Origin: Acidobacteriota bacterium
GTDB lineage: Bacteria; Acidobacteriota; Terriglobia; Terriglobales; Acidobacteriaceae
Assembly (NCBI GenBank): GCA_021799405.1
Contig: JAJZAL010000060.1
Span: 1-23,527, forward strand
DNA length: 23,527 nt
Reading direction: 5' to 3'
Shown here: one piece after another, positions 6,454-15,700 of the stretch
How the letters are laid out: each line of letters begins with the position of its first letter
Position numbering within the stretch: position 1 is the stretch's first letter
Position numbers and translations under genes: made by a program
The notes under the pieces: generated by a model
Databases searched by the model: none
Seen by the model: only the letters and a program-made list of their open reading frames with translations
Told to the model about the DNA's origin: nothing

Positions 6454-9400
6454 TTAGAAGAACATCTTCAGCGCTAGCTGGAGCGAGCGGGCTCCGTTGT
6501 TTCCGTTGCTGTTCTTGGTGCTGGTGATGGCGCTGAATCCGCCCTGGACCTGGCCGGTTGTCGGGTTGATGTTGTTGTACTGGTTCAGGTTGCCTGGTTG
6601 TCCGAATGGCGGCGTGTTGAAGGTATTGAAGGCCTCTGCCCGGAACTGGAAGTAAACTGTCTCCGTAACCGTGAAGTTCTTCAGGATGGACGAGTCGAGA
6701 TCGTTATAGTGCGGCCCGCGCACCTGTTGCGGAATGCCGCCCAGCGGTGAGAAATCGGATTGCGCGGCATAATCGGTTGTCCCGATCGCGACCGCGTTCG
6801 GGGGTTGAGCAAAAGCCTTGGGATTAAGCCATTGCGTGTAGTTGTGCGGGCCGGAATAGAGGCTCTGCCCCGACACCACGTTGGCATAGCAACCAAAGCT
6901 GGCTGAGGTTGCAGTTGCGCAGGTGACAGTGGTCGGTTGGCCGCTCTGGAAGCTGTAGATGAAGTTGAAGACCCATCCGCCCACGGCGAGATCTGCGGCT
7001 TTATTAATGTTGCTCAGGAATCTCTCCCCGCGGCCGAATGGCAAGTTCCACGAGCCTGAGAGGTGAAAAATGTTGGTCGCGTCAGCGTCGCAAAGGCCGT
7101 AGTCACCCTTGATCCCGAAGCCGGGGAGCCACTCGGCTCGGTACCCGCCTTGGTACTGCCCCGCCTGAGTGCGCTGATCGGTCATGCACTTGCTCCAGGT
7201 GTAGTTAGTGAGCAGATACAGCCCGGCGCTCAGCCGATGCTCATAGGTTGTTTGCAACGAGTTGTAATTGCTTGTCGCATTGGTCGATTCGTAGGTTGCA
7301 TTGCGACCAAAACTCGGAAATGGAATGTAATTCTGGGGGTTTGCTCCCAGCCTAAGAAATTGCGTGTTGGAGTTGCTGTATCCCAGGTTGTCCAGGTGAC
7401 GGCCCTGGCTACCCACGTAGCCGACTTCAAGAGCATCGTGCGACGTGAATTGTTTCTGAATCGTGAAATTCTCGGTCTGAACATAGGGTGTCTGGAAGTT
7501 GAATTGACGGCCATAGAGGTTGAGTCCCTGCCCGCTGTTAACCGTCGGATCCTGGAAGTTGACCGTGGTGAACGACTCCTCCAAGGTGGCCGGATGCCCA
7601 TTGCTGAGCAGGAGCGGATGCTGGGAGTCGGGGGCTGGGAATTGTGCCACATACACAAATGGATAGTTGGTGCCGAGCGTTCCGCCATACCCAAGATTGC
7701 CTAACGCTCCGTACGCCGTGCCAAATCCTCCGCGCACGACCATCGTTGGAGTCAGGCGATAAGCAAACCCTACGCGTGGCGAAAAGTTGGTCTTTTGCGC
7801 ATTTCCCAATGCCAGATCGGGCACGCAGTTCAGCGCAATGCCGCTCGATGCCAGCAGATTATTGAACGAAGTGGATCGGGCTACCGCGCATCCCTTGGTT
7901 GACATGTAGTAGATGCCGGTGTTGCCGTTCCCACCCTTGGCGATGAAGTTTGCCTGGCGGCCCTTCGTCTCCGCATAAGGCGTGAAGTAATCCCAACGCA
8001 GGCCGAGATTTAGAGTCAGCTTCGGGGTGATCTTCCAGTCATCCTGGGCGTAGGCGCCCCAGTACCAGCGCTGATCGTCAGTAGCCGCAATGTTGGAACC
8101 GGAAAACTGATTCATACCGCCGACATAATTGACGCCGGCCATGCCGTTGGGGCTGACCAGCGACGTGATCGGGCTCAGGAGCATTTGCCCGACACCCACC
8201 AGGTTGCTATTTATGTTCGGAATGTCGGTAAATTGGCCGTTAAAGTTGAAGTTGCCACGCCCTTGTGGCGGCTGCGAGATATCGCCGACCAGGTCGTCGA
8301 TCTGGATCCCCATTTTGAAGGCGTGGTTGCGGTACAGTTTGGTTACGCTATCGGCGCCTTCAAGGCTGTAGACGTACTGCAACGTCGGCGTGTAGTTGCC
8401 CACGCCGAGGTTACTGAACCCGTTAATGTAGAAAGGCGGTATGCCGCCGTTGTTGGCCACTTGTTGAACTCCCTGGATGCCGTACTGGGCAGGAATTCCA
8501 AAGGTATTGCCATAAATGGAGCGCTGGATCTTGTCGCTGTGGACCATGCCGACGTGCATCTCATTGGTCAATGTCGGCGTGAAGATGCGCGTATAGCCGA
8601 CCGCCCACGCATAGGCAGGGAGACTATCGGTGCGGGCGCCGCCTTGTCCTACGGCCAGACCCGGCAGGTTGCCCGGAACGTTTCTTGTAAACAGGCTTCG
8701 ATCGAAGACTCCGAACAGGATGTTCTTGGCGTTGATGTTCTCGTCGATACGGATGTCCCAGGTGTCGTTGTTCTGGCTCTGCTTGGGCACCCAGGTGAAG
8801 TTATTGGCGAGCGCTCCGGAAAGGGTTGGCGCCGGATAGAGACCGAGCAGCTTCACCGCGTTCGGGTCGATCCGCCCCGTGGGAATGATGTTAAGGAGCG
8901 CCATCTGGCCGGCGGTGGTGAAGTCCGTGATCCCGGTCAGCGGGCCACCGGCCGCGTAATTGGCTGCATTGCACCCGCCAGTCGTGCAATGGTAAAAGGG
9001 ATCGCGGACATAGATGGTATTCGCCGAGGAGTTCACCAAGCCGCTAATCGGATCTCGCGCGCCCGCAGCCAAAGAGCGTGTCGTCGCGGGATCGAGAATG
9101 GTGCCGTGCGGAAATTTACGCCCCAGGGCATCTGTACCTGAGCCGCTGTTATATGTGATGTTGTCTTGAAGGTTGGTAAAACCGCTGCTGATCATTCCGG
9201 CCGTGGGCACGGTTGCGGTGTAAGGCACGGGTTGCACATACCTCTGCCCCTGGTAGTCAAAGAACCAGAATGTCTTGTCCTTGCCGTTGTAGACCCCGGG
9301 AATGATCACCGGGCCACCGACGGTCCCACCGAAGATGTTCTGGCGGTACTCCGGAATCGGCTTGCTCGTGCAACCGGAAGATGTGCACGTTCTGTTGAAG

Positions 9401-10251
9401 AAGTAGTTCGCGTTGAAGACGTCATTGCGAAGATACTCCCACAGGTTGCCATGGAGTGCATTGGTGCCGGATTTGATGGCCACGTTGACAACGGCGCCCG
9501 TCGAGTGGCCGAACTCTGCGTTGAAATCCCCGCTTTGGACCTTGAACTCCTGGATGGCATCCGGCGGCGGCACGATGGCAGCGTTGGTGCCCGTATAGTT
9601 TCCGCCGTAGATCTCGATGTTATCGTTGATGCCGTTCAAACGGAAGTCGTTCTGCCACAGGTTCACCCCATTTACGGAGAAGTAGGAACTGGCGGTGGTC
9701 CCGGAATTGGGGGTGACACTATTGGGCGCGGCTGTGGCAACACCTGCGGAGAGCTGGGCCAGCGAACCCCAGTCGCGGGTTACCAGCGGCAGATTGGCCA
9801 CGGCCTGATCGGTGATGGTCTGGCCAACCGCGGCATTGGCAGCTTCAAGGAGCGGTGAGGCCCCGGTCACAGTAACGGTCTCCTGCACACTGCCTGTGAC
9901 CAGATGGATATCTTGTGTCAGCACCATCTGCACATGGACACTGAGATCTTTCGCGACAAATTTCTGAAATCCGCTTTGCTCGGCTTCGATTGTGTATATG
10001 CCGGGAAGCAGGCGGTCGAAAACGTATGTGCCCGTCTGCGTGGACTCGGTCGTGATGCCGACGTTGGTTGCATTGTTGGTCAGCACGATCTTTACGTTTG
10101 GAACCACTGCGCCTGTCGGGTCCAAGACCGTGCCGGTAATCGATCCGCGGTCCATCTGAGCCGTCAGCTGGCCAGGCAGGCACGCAAAGATCAGCAAGCC
10201 CAAAATTATCAGACACGAGCCTGCAAACCTGGAACGAGTTTGCGCTTCCAT
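6454..10251 (-). CDS. Oar-like TonB-dependent outer-membrane receptor with carboxypeptidase-regulatory-like domain
   Basis: A 1,265-residue outer-membrane transporter. Residues 1-32 form a signal peptide (MEAQTRSRFAGS, hydrophobic core, cleavage near LTAQ). Residues 34-118 are a carboxypeptidase-regulatory-like beta-sandwich (GSITGTVLDPTGAVVPNVKI; GTYVFDRLLPGIYTIEA), followed by a plug region (about 120-250) and a long beta-barrel with Asn- and Gly-rich loops, ending in KMFF with the C-terminal Phe typical of outer-membrane barrels. This layout is common in Acidobacteriota, where such receptors are thought to import glycans or other large nutrients. The frame stays open to 10545, but ATG 10251 has GGAGGG 4 nt upstream and begins the signal peptide, while the longer reading would bury operator O4. 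The PHP enzyme gene follows. The cargo cannot be read from the sequence; an inositol-containing compound is inferred from the shared operator. Confidence 0.92.
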   Translation of the reverse strand: MEAQTRSRFAGSCLIILGLLIFACLPGQLTAQMDRGSITGTVLDPTGAVVPNVKIVLTNNATNVGITTESTQTGTYVFDRLLPGIYTIEAEQSGFQKFVAKDLSVHVQMVLTQDIHLVTGSVQETVTVTGASPLLEAANAAVGQTITDQAVANLPLVTRDWGSLAQLSAGVATAAPNSVTPNSGTTASSYFSVNGVNLWQNDFRLNGINDNIEIYGGNYTGTNAAIVPPPDAIQEFKVQSGDFNAEFGHSTGAVVNVAIKSGTNALHGNLWEYLRNDVFNANYFFNRTCTSSGCTSKPIPEYRQNIFGGTVGGPVIIPGVYNGKDKTFWFFDYQGQRYVQPVPYTATVPTAGMISSGFTNLQDNITYNSGSGTDALGRKFPHGTILDPATTRSLAAGARDPISGLVNSSANTIYVRDPFYHCTTGGCNAANYAAGGPLTGITDFTTAGQMALLNIIPTGRIDPNAVKLLGLYPAPTLSGALANNFTWVPKQSQNNDTWDIRIDENINAKNILFGVFDRSLFTRNVPGNLPGLAVGQGGARTDSLPAYAWAVGYTRIFTPTLTNEMHVGMVHSDKIQRSIYGNTFGIPAQYGIQGVQQVANNGGIPPFYINGFSNLGVGNYTPTLQYVYSLEGADSVTKLYRNHAFKMGIQIDDLVGDISQPPQGRGNFNFNGQFTDIPNINSNLVGVGQMLLSPITSLVSPNGMAGVNYVGGMNQFSGSNIAATDDQRWYWGAYAQDDWKITPKLTLNLGLRWDYFTPYAETKGRQANFIAKGGNGNTGIYYMSTKGCAVARSTSFNNLLASSGIALNCVPDLALGNAQKTNFSPRVGFAYRLTPTMVVRGGFGTAYGALGNLGYGGTLGTNYPFVYVAQFPAPDSQHPLLLSNGHPATLEESFTTVNFQDPTVNSGQGLNLYGRQFNFQTPYVQTENFTIQKQFTSHDALEVGYVGSQGRHLDNLGYSNSNTQFLRLGANPQNYIPFPSFGRNATYESTNATSNYNSLQTTYEHRLSAGLYLLTNYTWSKCMTDQRTQAGQYQGGYRAEWLPGFGIKGDYGLCDADATNIFHLSGSWNLPFGRGERFLSNINKAADLAVGGWVFNFIYSFQSGQPTTVTCATATSASFGCYANVVSGQSLYSGPHNYTQWLNPKAFAQPPNAVAIGTTDYAAQSDFSPLGGIPQQVRGPHYNDLDSSILKNFTVTETVYFQFRAEAFNTFNTPPFGQPGNLNQYNNINPTTGQVQGGFSAITSTKNSNGNNGARSLQLALKMFF

Positions 10252-10356
10252 ATTGCCCTCCAAAATTTCTAAGTCGCTCGGTTGCTTTTTTGCGAGCAAA
10301 GGCAAAGTAGTCCACATCTTTATGCGAGCGCAAGTGTTAGCACGGAGGGGGTTAGG

Positions 10357-10386
10357 GGTGTATGCACATGTGTGCAATTCCCTCAA
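10357..10386 (-). promoter_or_regulatory. Possible receptor-gene promoter overlapping operator O4
   Basis: On the minus strand TTGAGG (10386-10381) and TACACC (10362-10357) are 18 bp apart, with operator O4 filling the spacer. Both boxes are weak. A bound repressor would exclude RNA polymerase directly, but the start could equally lie further upstream. Confidence 0.25.
10363..10376. promoter_or_regulatory. LacI-type operator O4 (TonB receptor gene)
   Basis: TGCACATGTGTGCA matches the O1 palindrome at 13 of 14 positions; only the central CG step is changed to TG. It lies 111 bp before the receptor ATG. Together with O1 to O3 it ties the receptor, and probably the PHP gene behind it, to the inositol-type regulon. 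Confidence 0.72.
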
Positions 10387-10939
10387 CTTATTGATCAGAA
10401 GAAGCTTGCAGGCTGTTTGAAATAGTGATAGATTGCTATCTAAATGCAGTAAAAGATGGTCGCGTTTAGTCGGCGGTTTCACGCGGTTGCCTGAATCAAA
10501 GTCAGACTGGCGAGCCCAAAACGGAAGGGTTGCTGTGGCAATCAACCGTCACTTGGCGCGCAGGCAAGACGAAGAGGGCGAACAAATGCCTGGTAAAAGC
10601 TCCAGACGAAGCGTTACGCCCTCCGGTGCTGGCGGCGGGGATAAACCGGGCAGTTAAAACACGACCGATGCGGCGGCGGGAAGAACCGCTGTGGCTGAGC
10701 CGGTTCCGAAGGGGAAGGATGATCTTCGATGACCGGCATGCGGGCCTTGGTCTACTTGCAGGATATTCATGACGGGTAGAGGAGGCGTGGCCGCGCATGG
10801 GGCCAGGGCAGAAGCCGGGGCTCCAGAAGGCACAGCTCTGTGGGCCGGCTTTAAGGGCAAGACGTATCCATGATCGGGTTACATGCCCCTGCAGTTCCGC
10901 AGATTTGATGGAAGGTGACTTCCGCATCTCGATCGCCGC
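10387..10939. other. Intergenic region between divergent receptor and membrane-regulator genes
   Basis: No convincing gene. I see a small inverted repeat, GATAG-ATTG-CTATC (10427-10440), in an AT-richer stretch that may hold a promoter. A looser stem, AAGCCGG (10812-10818) with CCGGCTT (10845-10851), lies about 100 bp before the regulator gene. Short open frames here lack ribosome sites or recognisable sequence. The region is long enough to carry control sites for both divergent genes. Confidence 0.5.
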
Positions 10940-10954
10940 GGGGAGATGACCCTC

Positions 10955-12319
10955 ATGGTGCGTTTCACTGCGATCAAACCCGCGAAGAAAGTGGCGATGC
11001 TCCGCCAGGACTCGCCTCGCTATCTCGAAAATAATCCGCACGGGGAGCTTGCACAACGTGTGGTTGCCGGACCACATTTCGTCCACTCTCCATTGCTGTC
11101 AAAATTTCTTCTCTTCGTTGTGGCGGAGACCCTTGCCGGACGCGCCAGTGAGATCACCGAGCATCAAATTGGCGTACAGGTCTTTGACCGGCCGCCGGAC
11201 TATCGCACGCTTGAGGACAATATTGTCCGCAGCTATGCGCGTCTGCTGCGCAAACGTCTGGCGGAGCATTTTGCGAATCAGGGCAAGAACGAACCGGTTC
11301 GTATTGAGATCCCGCTCGGCGGATATGTCCCGGTCTTCATTCCGGCTTCAGAAAGCTGCCAGGATGAAGAGACCTGGGCAGAGGCCGGCGCAGCAGACGG
11401 ACCCGCGCAGCCGCAGTTGGTCTCCGCTCGCAGCGCGAAGGCGGGCATGCGCTTTCGATGGAAGTGGAAGGTCATCGCGCTTGGCGCAGCACTGGCCGTT
11501 GCTTACAGCGCAGGGATCATCGGCCTCACCTGGCACACCGCGGTCCGCGCCCGTGCATCCGGCGCGGCACAGACGCCGGCGCATCGCTTGTGGGCGGCAC
11601 TTTTCGGAGGCCCGGCCAACTGCTACATTATCCCGTCTGATGCAGGCTTCAATCTTCTTGAAGACCTCTCGCACCGCCCCGTGCCACTCGCCGAATATGT
11701 GGGAGGCGGTTACCAGGATGCGCCTCTTGCAGGGATTGACGCGCACAGCGCGCAGGATCTGCGGACACAGGAACTGACTCCGTTCGTCGATCTAGAGATT
11801 GCCGCGGAGCTTGCGCATTTGCCGGAAGAAAGCCAGCAGCGCGTCTCCGTCCGCTTCCCGCGCGATCTCCGGCTTGACGATCTGAAACGCGCGAACGCCA
11901 TTATCATCGGCTCGGTGAGCAGCAATCCCTGGGCGTCTATCGCCGAATTTAACGCCAACTTCCGGATCGTTGACCGGCCGGGCATGCAAAGTGCCACGAT
12001 CCTCAATCTGAAACCTCAGGCGGGCGAGGCAGCGTCTTACGAAAGCCACTGGAACGAACCCGCGCACGAAACCTTCGCCCTGATCGGATTTCTCCCCAAC
12101 CTCAGCGGCAACGGCCACCTGCTCGTTCTGGAAGGTCTGGATGCTGCCGGGACGCAGGCCGCAGCAGAGATGCTTCTGCATCCATCTGCCATCGATCCGA
12201 TTTTGCAGCGCGCAGCACGCCCCGACGGCAGCCTGCGCAATTTTGAGGTGTTGCTGGGCGCAACGAGCATCGGTTCAAGCGCCATGGAAACCCGGGTCAT
12301 CGCAAGCAGAATCTACTGA
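10955..12319 (+). CDS. Membrane-anchored winged-helix regulator with sensor-like C-terminal domain
   Basis: A protein of about 454 residues with an N-terminal winged-helix DNA-binding region (about 27-130) carrying the signature SPLLSKFLLFVVAETLAGR, EITEHQIGVQVFDR, DNIVRSYARLLRKRL and IEIPLGGYVPVF. A basic stretch (RFRWKWK) is followed by one membrane helix (about 172-193). The C-terminal domain has the blocks PRDLRLDDLKRANAIIIGS, SNPWASI and ALIGFLPNLSGNGHLLVLEG, which I recall from many Acidobacteriota membrane regulators. The plan resembles CadC-type one-component regulators: DNA binding inside, sensing in or beyond the membrane. Two in-frame ATGs exist; GGGGAG (10940-10945) is 9 nt from ATG 10955 but touches ATG 10946, so the second is preferred. 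It is divergent from the TonB receptor gene and precedes the glycosidase run, either of which it might control. The ligand is unknown. Confidence 0.72.
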   Translation: MVRFTAIKPAKKVAMLRQDSPRYLENNPHGELAQRVVAGPHFVHSPLLSKFLLFVVAETLAGRASEITEHQIGVQVFDRPPDYRTLEDNIVRSYARLLRKRLAEHFANQGKNEPVRIEIPLGGYVPVFIPASESCQDEETWAEAGAADGPAQPQLVSARSAKAGMRFRWKWKVIALGAALAVAYSAGIIGLTWHTAVRARASGAAQTPAHRLWAALFGGPANCYIIPSDAGFNLLEDLSHRPVPLAEYVGGGYQDAPLAGIDAHSAQDLRTQELTPFVDLEIAAELAHLPEESQQRVSVRFPRDLRLDDLKRANAIIIGSVSSNPWASIAEFNANFRIVDRPGMQSATILNLKPQAGEAASYESHWNEPAHETFALIGFLPNLSGNGHLLVLEGLDAAGTQAAAEMLLHPSAIDPILQRAARPDGSLRNFEVLLGATSIGSSAMETRVIASRIY

Positions 12320-12763
12320 GTCCGCCTGTCGCCACCGTCCTGGCAGTTTCAACAGGCTGGTCTGCCAAATTTCATGCTCGCTATACCGAAGAGAGGGCTC
12401 GCACCATTTCTCCTCGACCTGACTGCTTCCCGTTGGAGCAAACTCGAATTCCGCGGCATCACGACAACGAGAATTTGTCACGCGACCGGCTCTCCTTTCA
12501 AATAGAATCGTGTCCACAGAATGGTGTTCGCTTGATGAGAGAGAATCTGGGTGGTGGATTCATTGTGCAAGTGCGCAAAAAAGCGCCCCGGCAATCTCGA
12601 CGGCAGATTGCCTGTGGCCACAAGAGCAAGGGCCCTCTATCTCTACGGCCCAAATCGCAAATGGCCGCCCTCCGCGCGACTTGGCAGAGCGACGTGGAAT
12701 TCGATCCAGGAACCACTCCTGGCTTTACTGTACAGATGCATGCAAGGAACGTCCGGATAAGGA
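12320..12763 (+). other. Upstream region of the glycosidase cluster, with an inverted repeat
   Basis: About 450 bp without a gene I recognise. It contains a perfect stem, GGCAATCT (12590-12597) with AGATTGCC (12605-12612) and a 7-nt loop, which may be an operator or an RNA hairpin in the leader of the GH38-type gene. A frame of 113 codons (12433-12774) has no recognisable domain or good ribosome site and is probably chance. Confidence 0.4.
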
Positions 12764-12775
12764 GGGATTCTTAAG

Positions 12776-15700
12776 ATGCTTAACCGCAGAGATTTTTTGA
12801 GATGCGCCGGCTCCGGTTTGTTATCTCTATCGTCTTCGCGGCTGCTGCAGAGTATTCCGCTCACCCCCGTTGACGCGGATACAGCGGAAGATCCAGGCTC
12901 TGCAAATCCCAATTGGGCTGATCCTCGTATGGGTGCAACTGCGGTCGCTTCGAGCCACGTGAAGAATCCGCCGTGGGGTTATCTTCCTGAGAACGTCCTT
13001 GGCGGCAACAATATTGTCGGCTGGCAATCCGACGCAGAAACACTGGGAGCCTGGATCGAGATTCGTTTTGACAAGCCAAGAGAGGTTCAGGAGATATGGC
13101 TGCTTGCAGAGCCGCTTTCAGCCGACGTGCTCGGTCAGGATGTGTATTTGATGACCTACCCACGCACGCAGTTGCTGGCCACTCCGCGAAGCCTTCGCGT
13201 AAGTCTTTCGGGCGGCGCGAGCTATCCGGTAACGCTGTTGGAAGCAGGCTACTTTCAGATTTTCTCGCTTCCCAGGAGCGAGGTAACGTCATTTGTACGC
13301 CTGACAGTCGAAGCGATCTGGCCTAAACCAGGAGCGTCGGAGACCGGCATTGGCAAGGTGTGCATCTTCCCCCAGCGTCATCCGCTCGGATTCTATTTGA
13401 CTGCGCACAAAATGTACGATGTGCGCGATGGGCGGCTGATTCAGGCCGCCACACTGCACGTTGTCAATCCCGGAGATGCAATCCCCACAAGTGAACTGCG
13501 GGTTTCCTCCAGAGATGCGGCCACGATGAAGGCTCCTTTGCAATCTGTCCCTGCCCGCGCGAGTTCGCACCAGGACGTTTGGATTCCGTCTCCTTTTGAA
13601 GATTCTTTGATGCAGTTCGAGATCGTCACGAAGTCGGGCGTATTGAACAAGCAGGCGGATATCCAGGTCCCGAGTTATCGCTCTTACTTTGACAGCGGGA
13701 GCTTTGAATTTCTTTGCACAAACCACAACGATCTGGGCTGGTTGAATACGCCTGCACTCACCGCGGATTATCGCTCGTCCGTATTAATTTTGCCCGCGCT
13801 TGAACTGATGCAGAAATATCCCGAGTTCATGTACTCGATGGAAAGCACGACTTATCTGATGGAGTTTCTGGAGCGGTATCCGGAAAAGAAGGACGAGATG
13901 GCGGCCAGGATGCGGGAGAAGCGGTTCACCTGGGGCGCAAGTTATGTGCAGTTACTGCAGCTCAGTGTGGGCCCGGAAAAGCTGGTGCGCGAATTTTACC
14001 TGGGCCGCCGTTGGCTCATGAAGACATTTCCGGGCGTTGACACGCGATTCTACATTCAGTCCGATCCGCCATCCATGACGCTGCAGATGCCACAAGTGCT
14101 CGCCAAAGCCGGCATCAAATACTGCTTGCTGGGGCGGCTGCCCTTTGGTTTTTATAACTGGCAGAGTCCCGATGGGTCTTCGGTCGTAACCCGAGGATTT
14201 CGTTACGTGGATGCAAGCACTCTCCTCGACCCCAAGGGCAATGCCGGCTGGCTGGTTTGCGCCGATGAGCGAACGGAATATTATGCGTCGCACGATCTTC
14301 CCCGCAAGTTTGTTTATGATTACACGGCAGACTATCTTCCTCCCCAGCCCGATCTGGTTCCCTACGCACGACGGGAGAACCAGCGGATGGCTGCATTTGC
14401 CACGGCCTGGAACTCCCATTTTGTCGGCGAGAATAGTCGTCGCATCAGCCCGCCTAAATTGAGCTTTACAACTCCTGAGAAGTTTCTTGACGAATTCACT
14501 GCCGAGCCGCTGAATATCACTTCTCTCTATGGTGACTGGCCGTGCGCGTGGGCATACTATGACGAACCGAGCAACCGGGAGGCTCTGCTGAATGGCCGCC
14601 TGGCGCACAATATGCTGCTGGCGGCTGAGCGCCTCTACGCAGGACTGGATGCAGGCGATGGCTTCAGGAATTATCCAACGCAGGAATTTGCGGATGCCTG
14701 GCAGGCCAACATCTGGCCGGATCATGGATGGGGCGGAAATCGCGGCACGGTGACTGACAAGGTGTATGCAGACTCCTACGCTAAATCGAAGCGATTGGCT
14801 GAAGAGATTGTGGCGGGGGTCGCGTCCAAGCTTGCGGCGAGCGTTCCTCGCGAGCATACCTCGCAGATTCCTGTTGTTGTGTACAACCCTCTTTCCTGGG
14901 TGCGCACTGACGTCGTGACATGCACCGTTGAAGTTCCGAGAGATTGGCATGGATGGGTGCTGGCGGATGAGAAGGGGCAGGAGATACCAAGCGAGTTTCT
15001 TGAAGATACAACTCGCCCTGGCTCCGGCAGGATTATCTTTGTCGCTGAGGAGATTCCATCGGTTGGGTACAGATGTTTCTATCTGAAGATGGCTGAGAAT
15101 AGACCCAGCGCACCGGCGCCCCTGGTAAATGAAGTGCTGGAGAACGATTTCTACCGCGTTACATTTGGCCGCGGCGGCATCAAGAGCCTCTACGACAAGC
15201 GGCAGAAGTGGGAGGTTTTGCGTACTGGCAAGTTCGACGGCGGCGAAGTGCTGGATTTTTCAGCCCCGGGAAATGCCTGGGAGGATACGGAATCCGTCGG
15301 CATGCAGGACTTTGACAGAGCCGCGAATCACGATTTCCGGTTTGTGAGCGTGAGCGAAAGTCCTGTACGCAAGACGGCGGTTCGTGAAGCGCACTTGGAG
15401 AATTGCACACTAAGAGAGAGCTTTCATCTGTACACAAAAGTGGATCGGGTCGATATCGACATTGAGATTATCCAGTGGACAGGTGAGAAGGCACGCGAGT
15501 TACGCGTTGCCTTTCCCATCAATCTTGACGAGGCCCGCCTGAGCTACGAAGTTCCATTCGGCACTGTGGAGATAGGCAAGGATGAGCTGGACTTTACTCT
15601 GCTGCCATCGAATATCGATTCGCAATTCAATCCGAAAACCTACGGCGGATCGCACCCGCTTCCCTTCAGAGAGGCCATCAACTGGATCGACGCATCATCG

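Noticed and set aside
8185..9141. Long plus-strand open frame of 318 codons inside the receptor gene
   Set aside because: It is antisense to an unmistakable TonB receptor and has no recognisable domain; a product of GC-rich codon use.
10252..10545. 98-residue N-terminal extension of the TonB receptor frame
   Set aside because: It contains the operator, lacks domain signatures and would place the signal peptide inside the protein; ATG 10251 has a good ribosome site.
10812..10851. AAGCCGG/CCGGCTT stem as a possible riboswitch or terminator
   Set aside because: The loop is 26 nt, there is no T-run and I see no conserved riboswitch core; mentioned only as a weak structure.
13952..14950. Minus-strand open frame of 332 codons
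   Set aside because: It is a shadow of the GH38-type catalytic domain, with no ribosome site or family signature.
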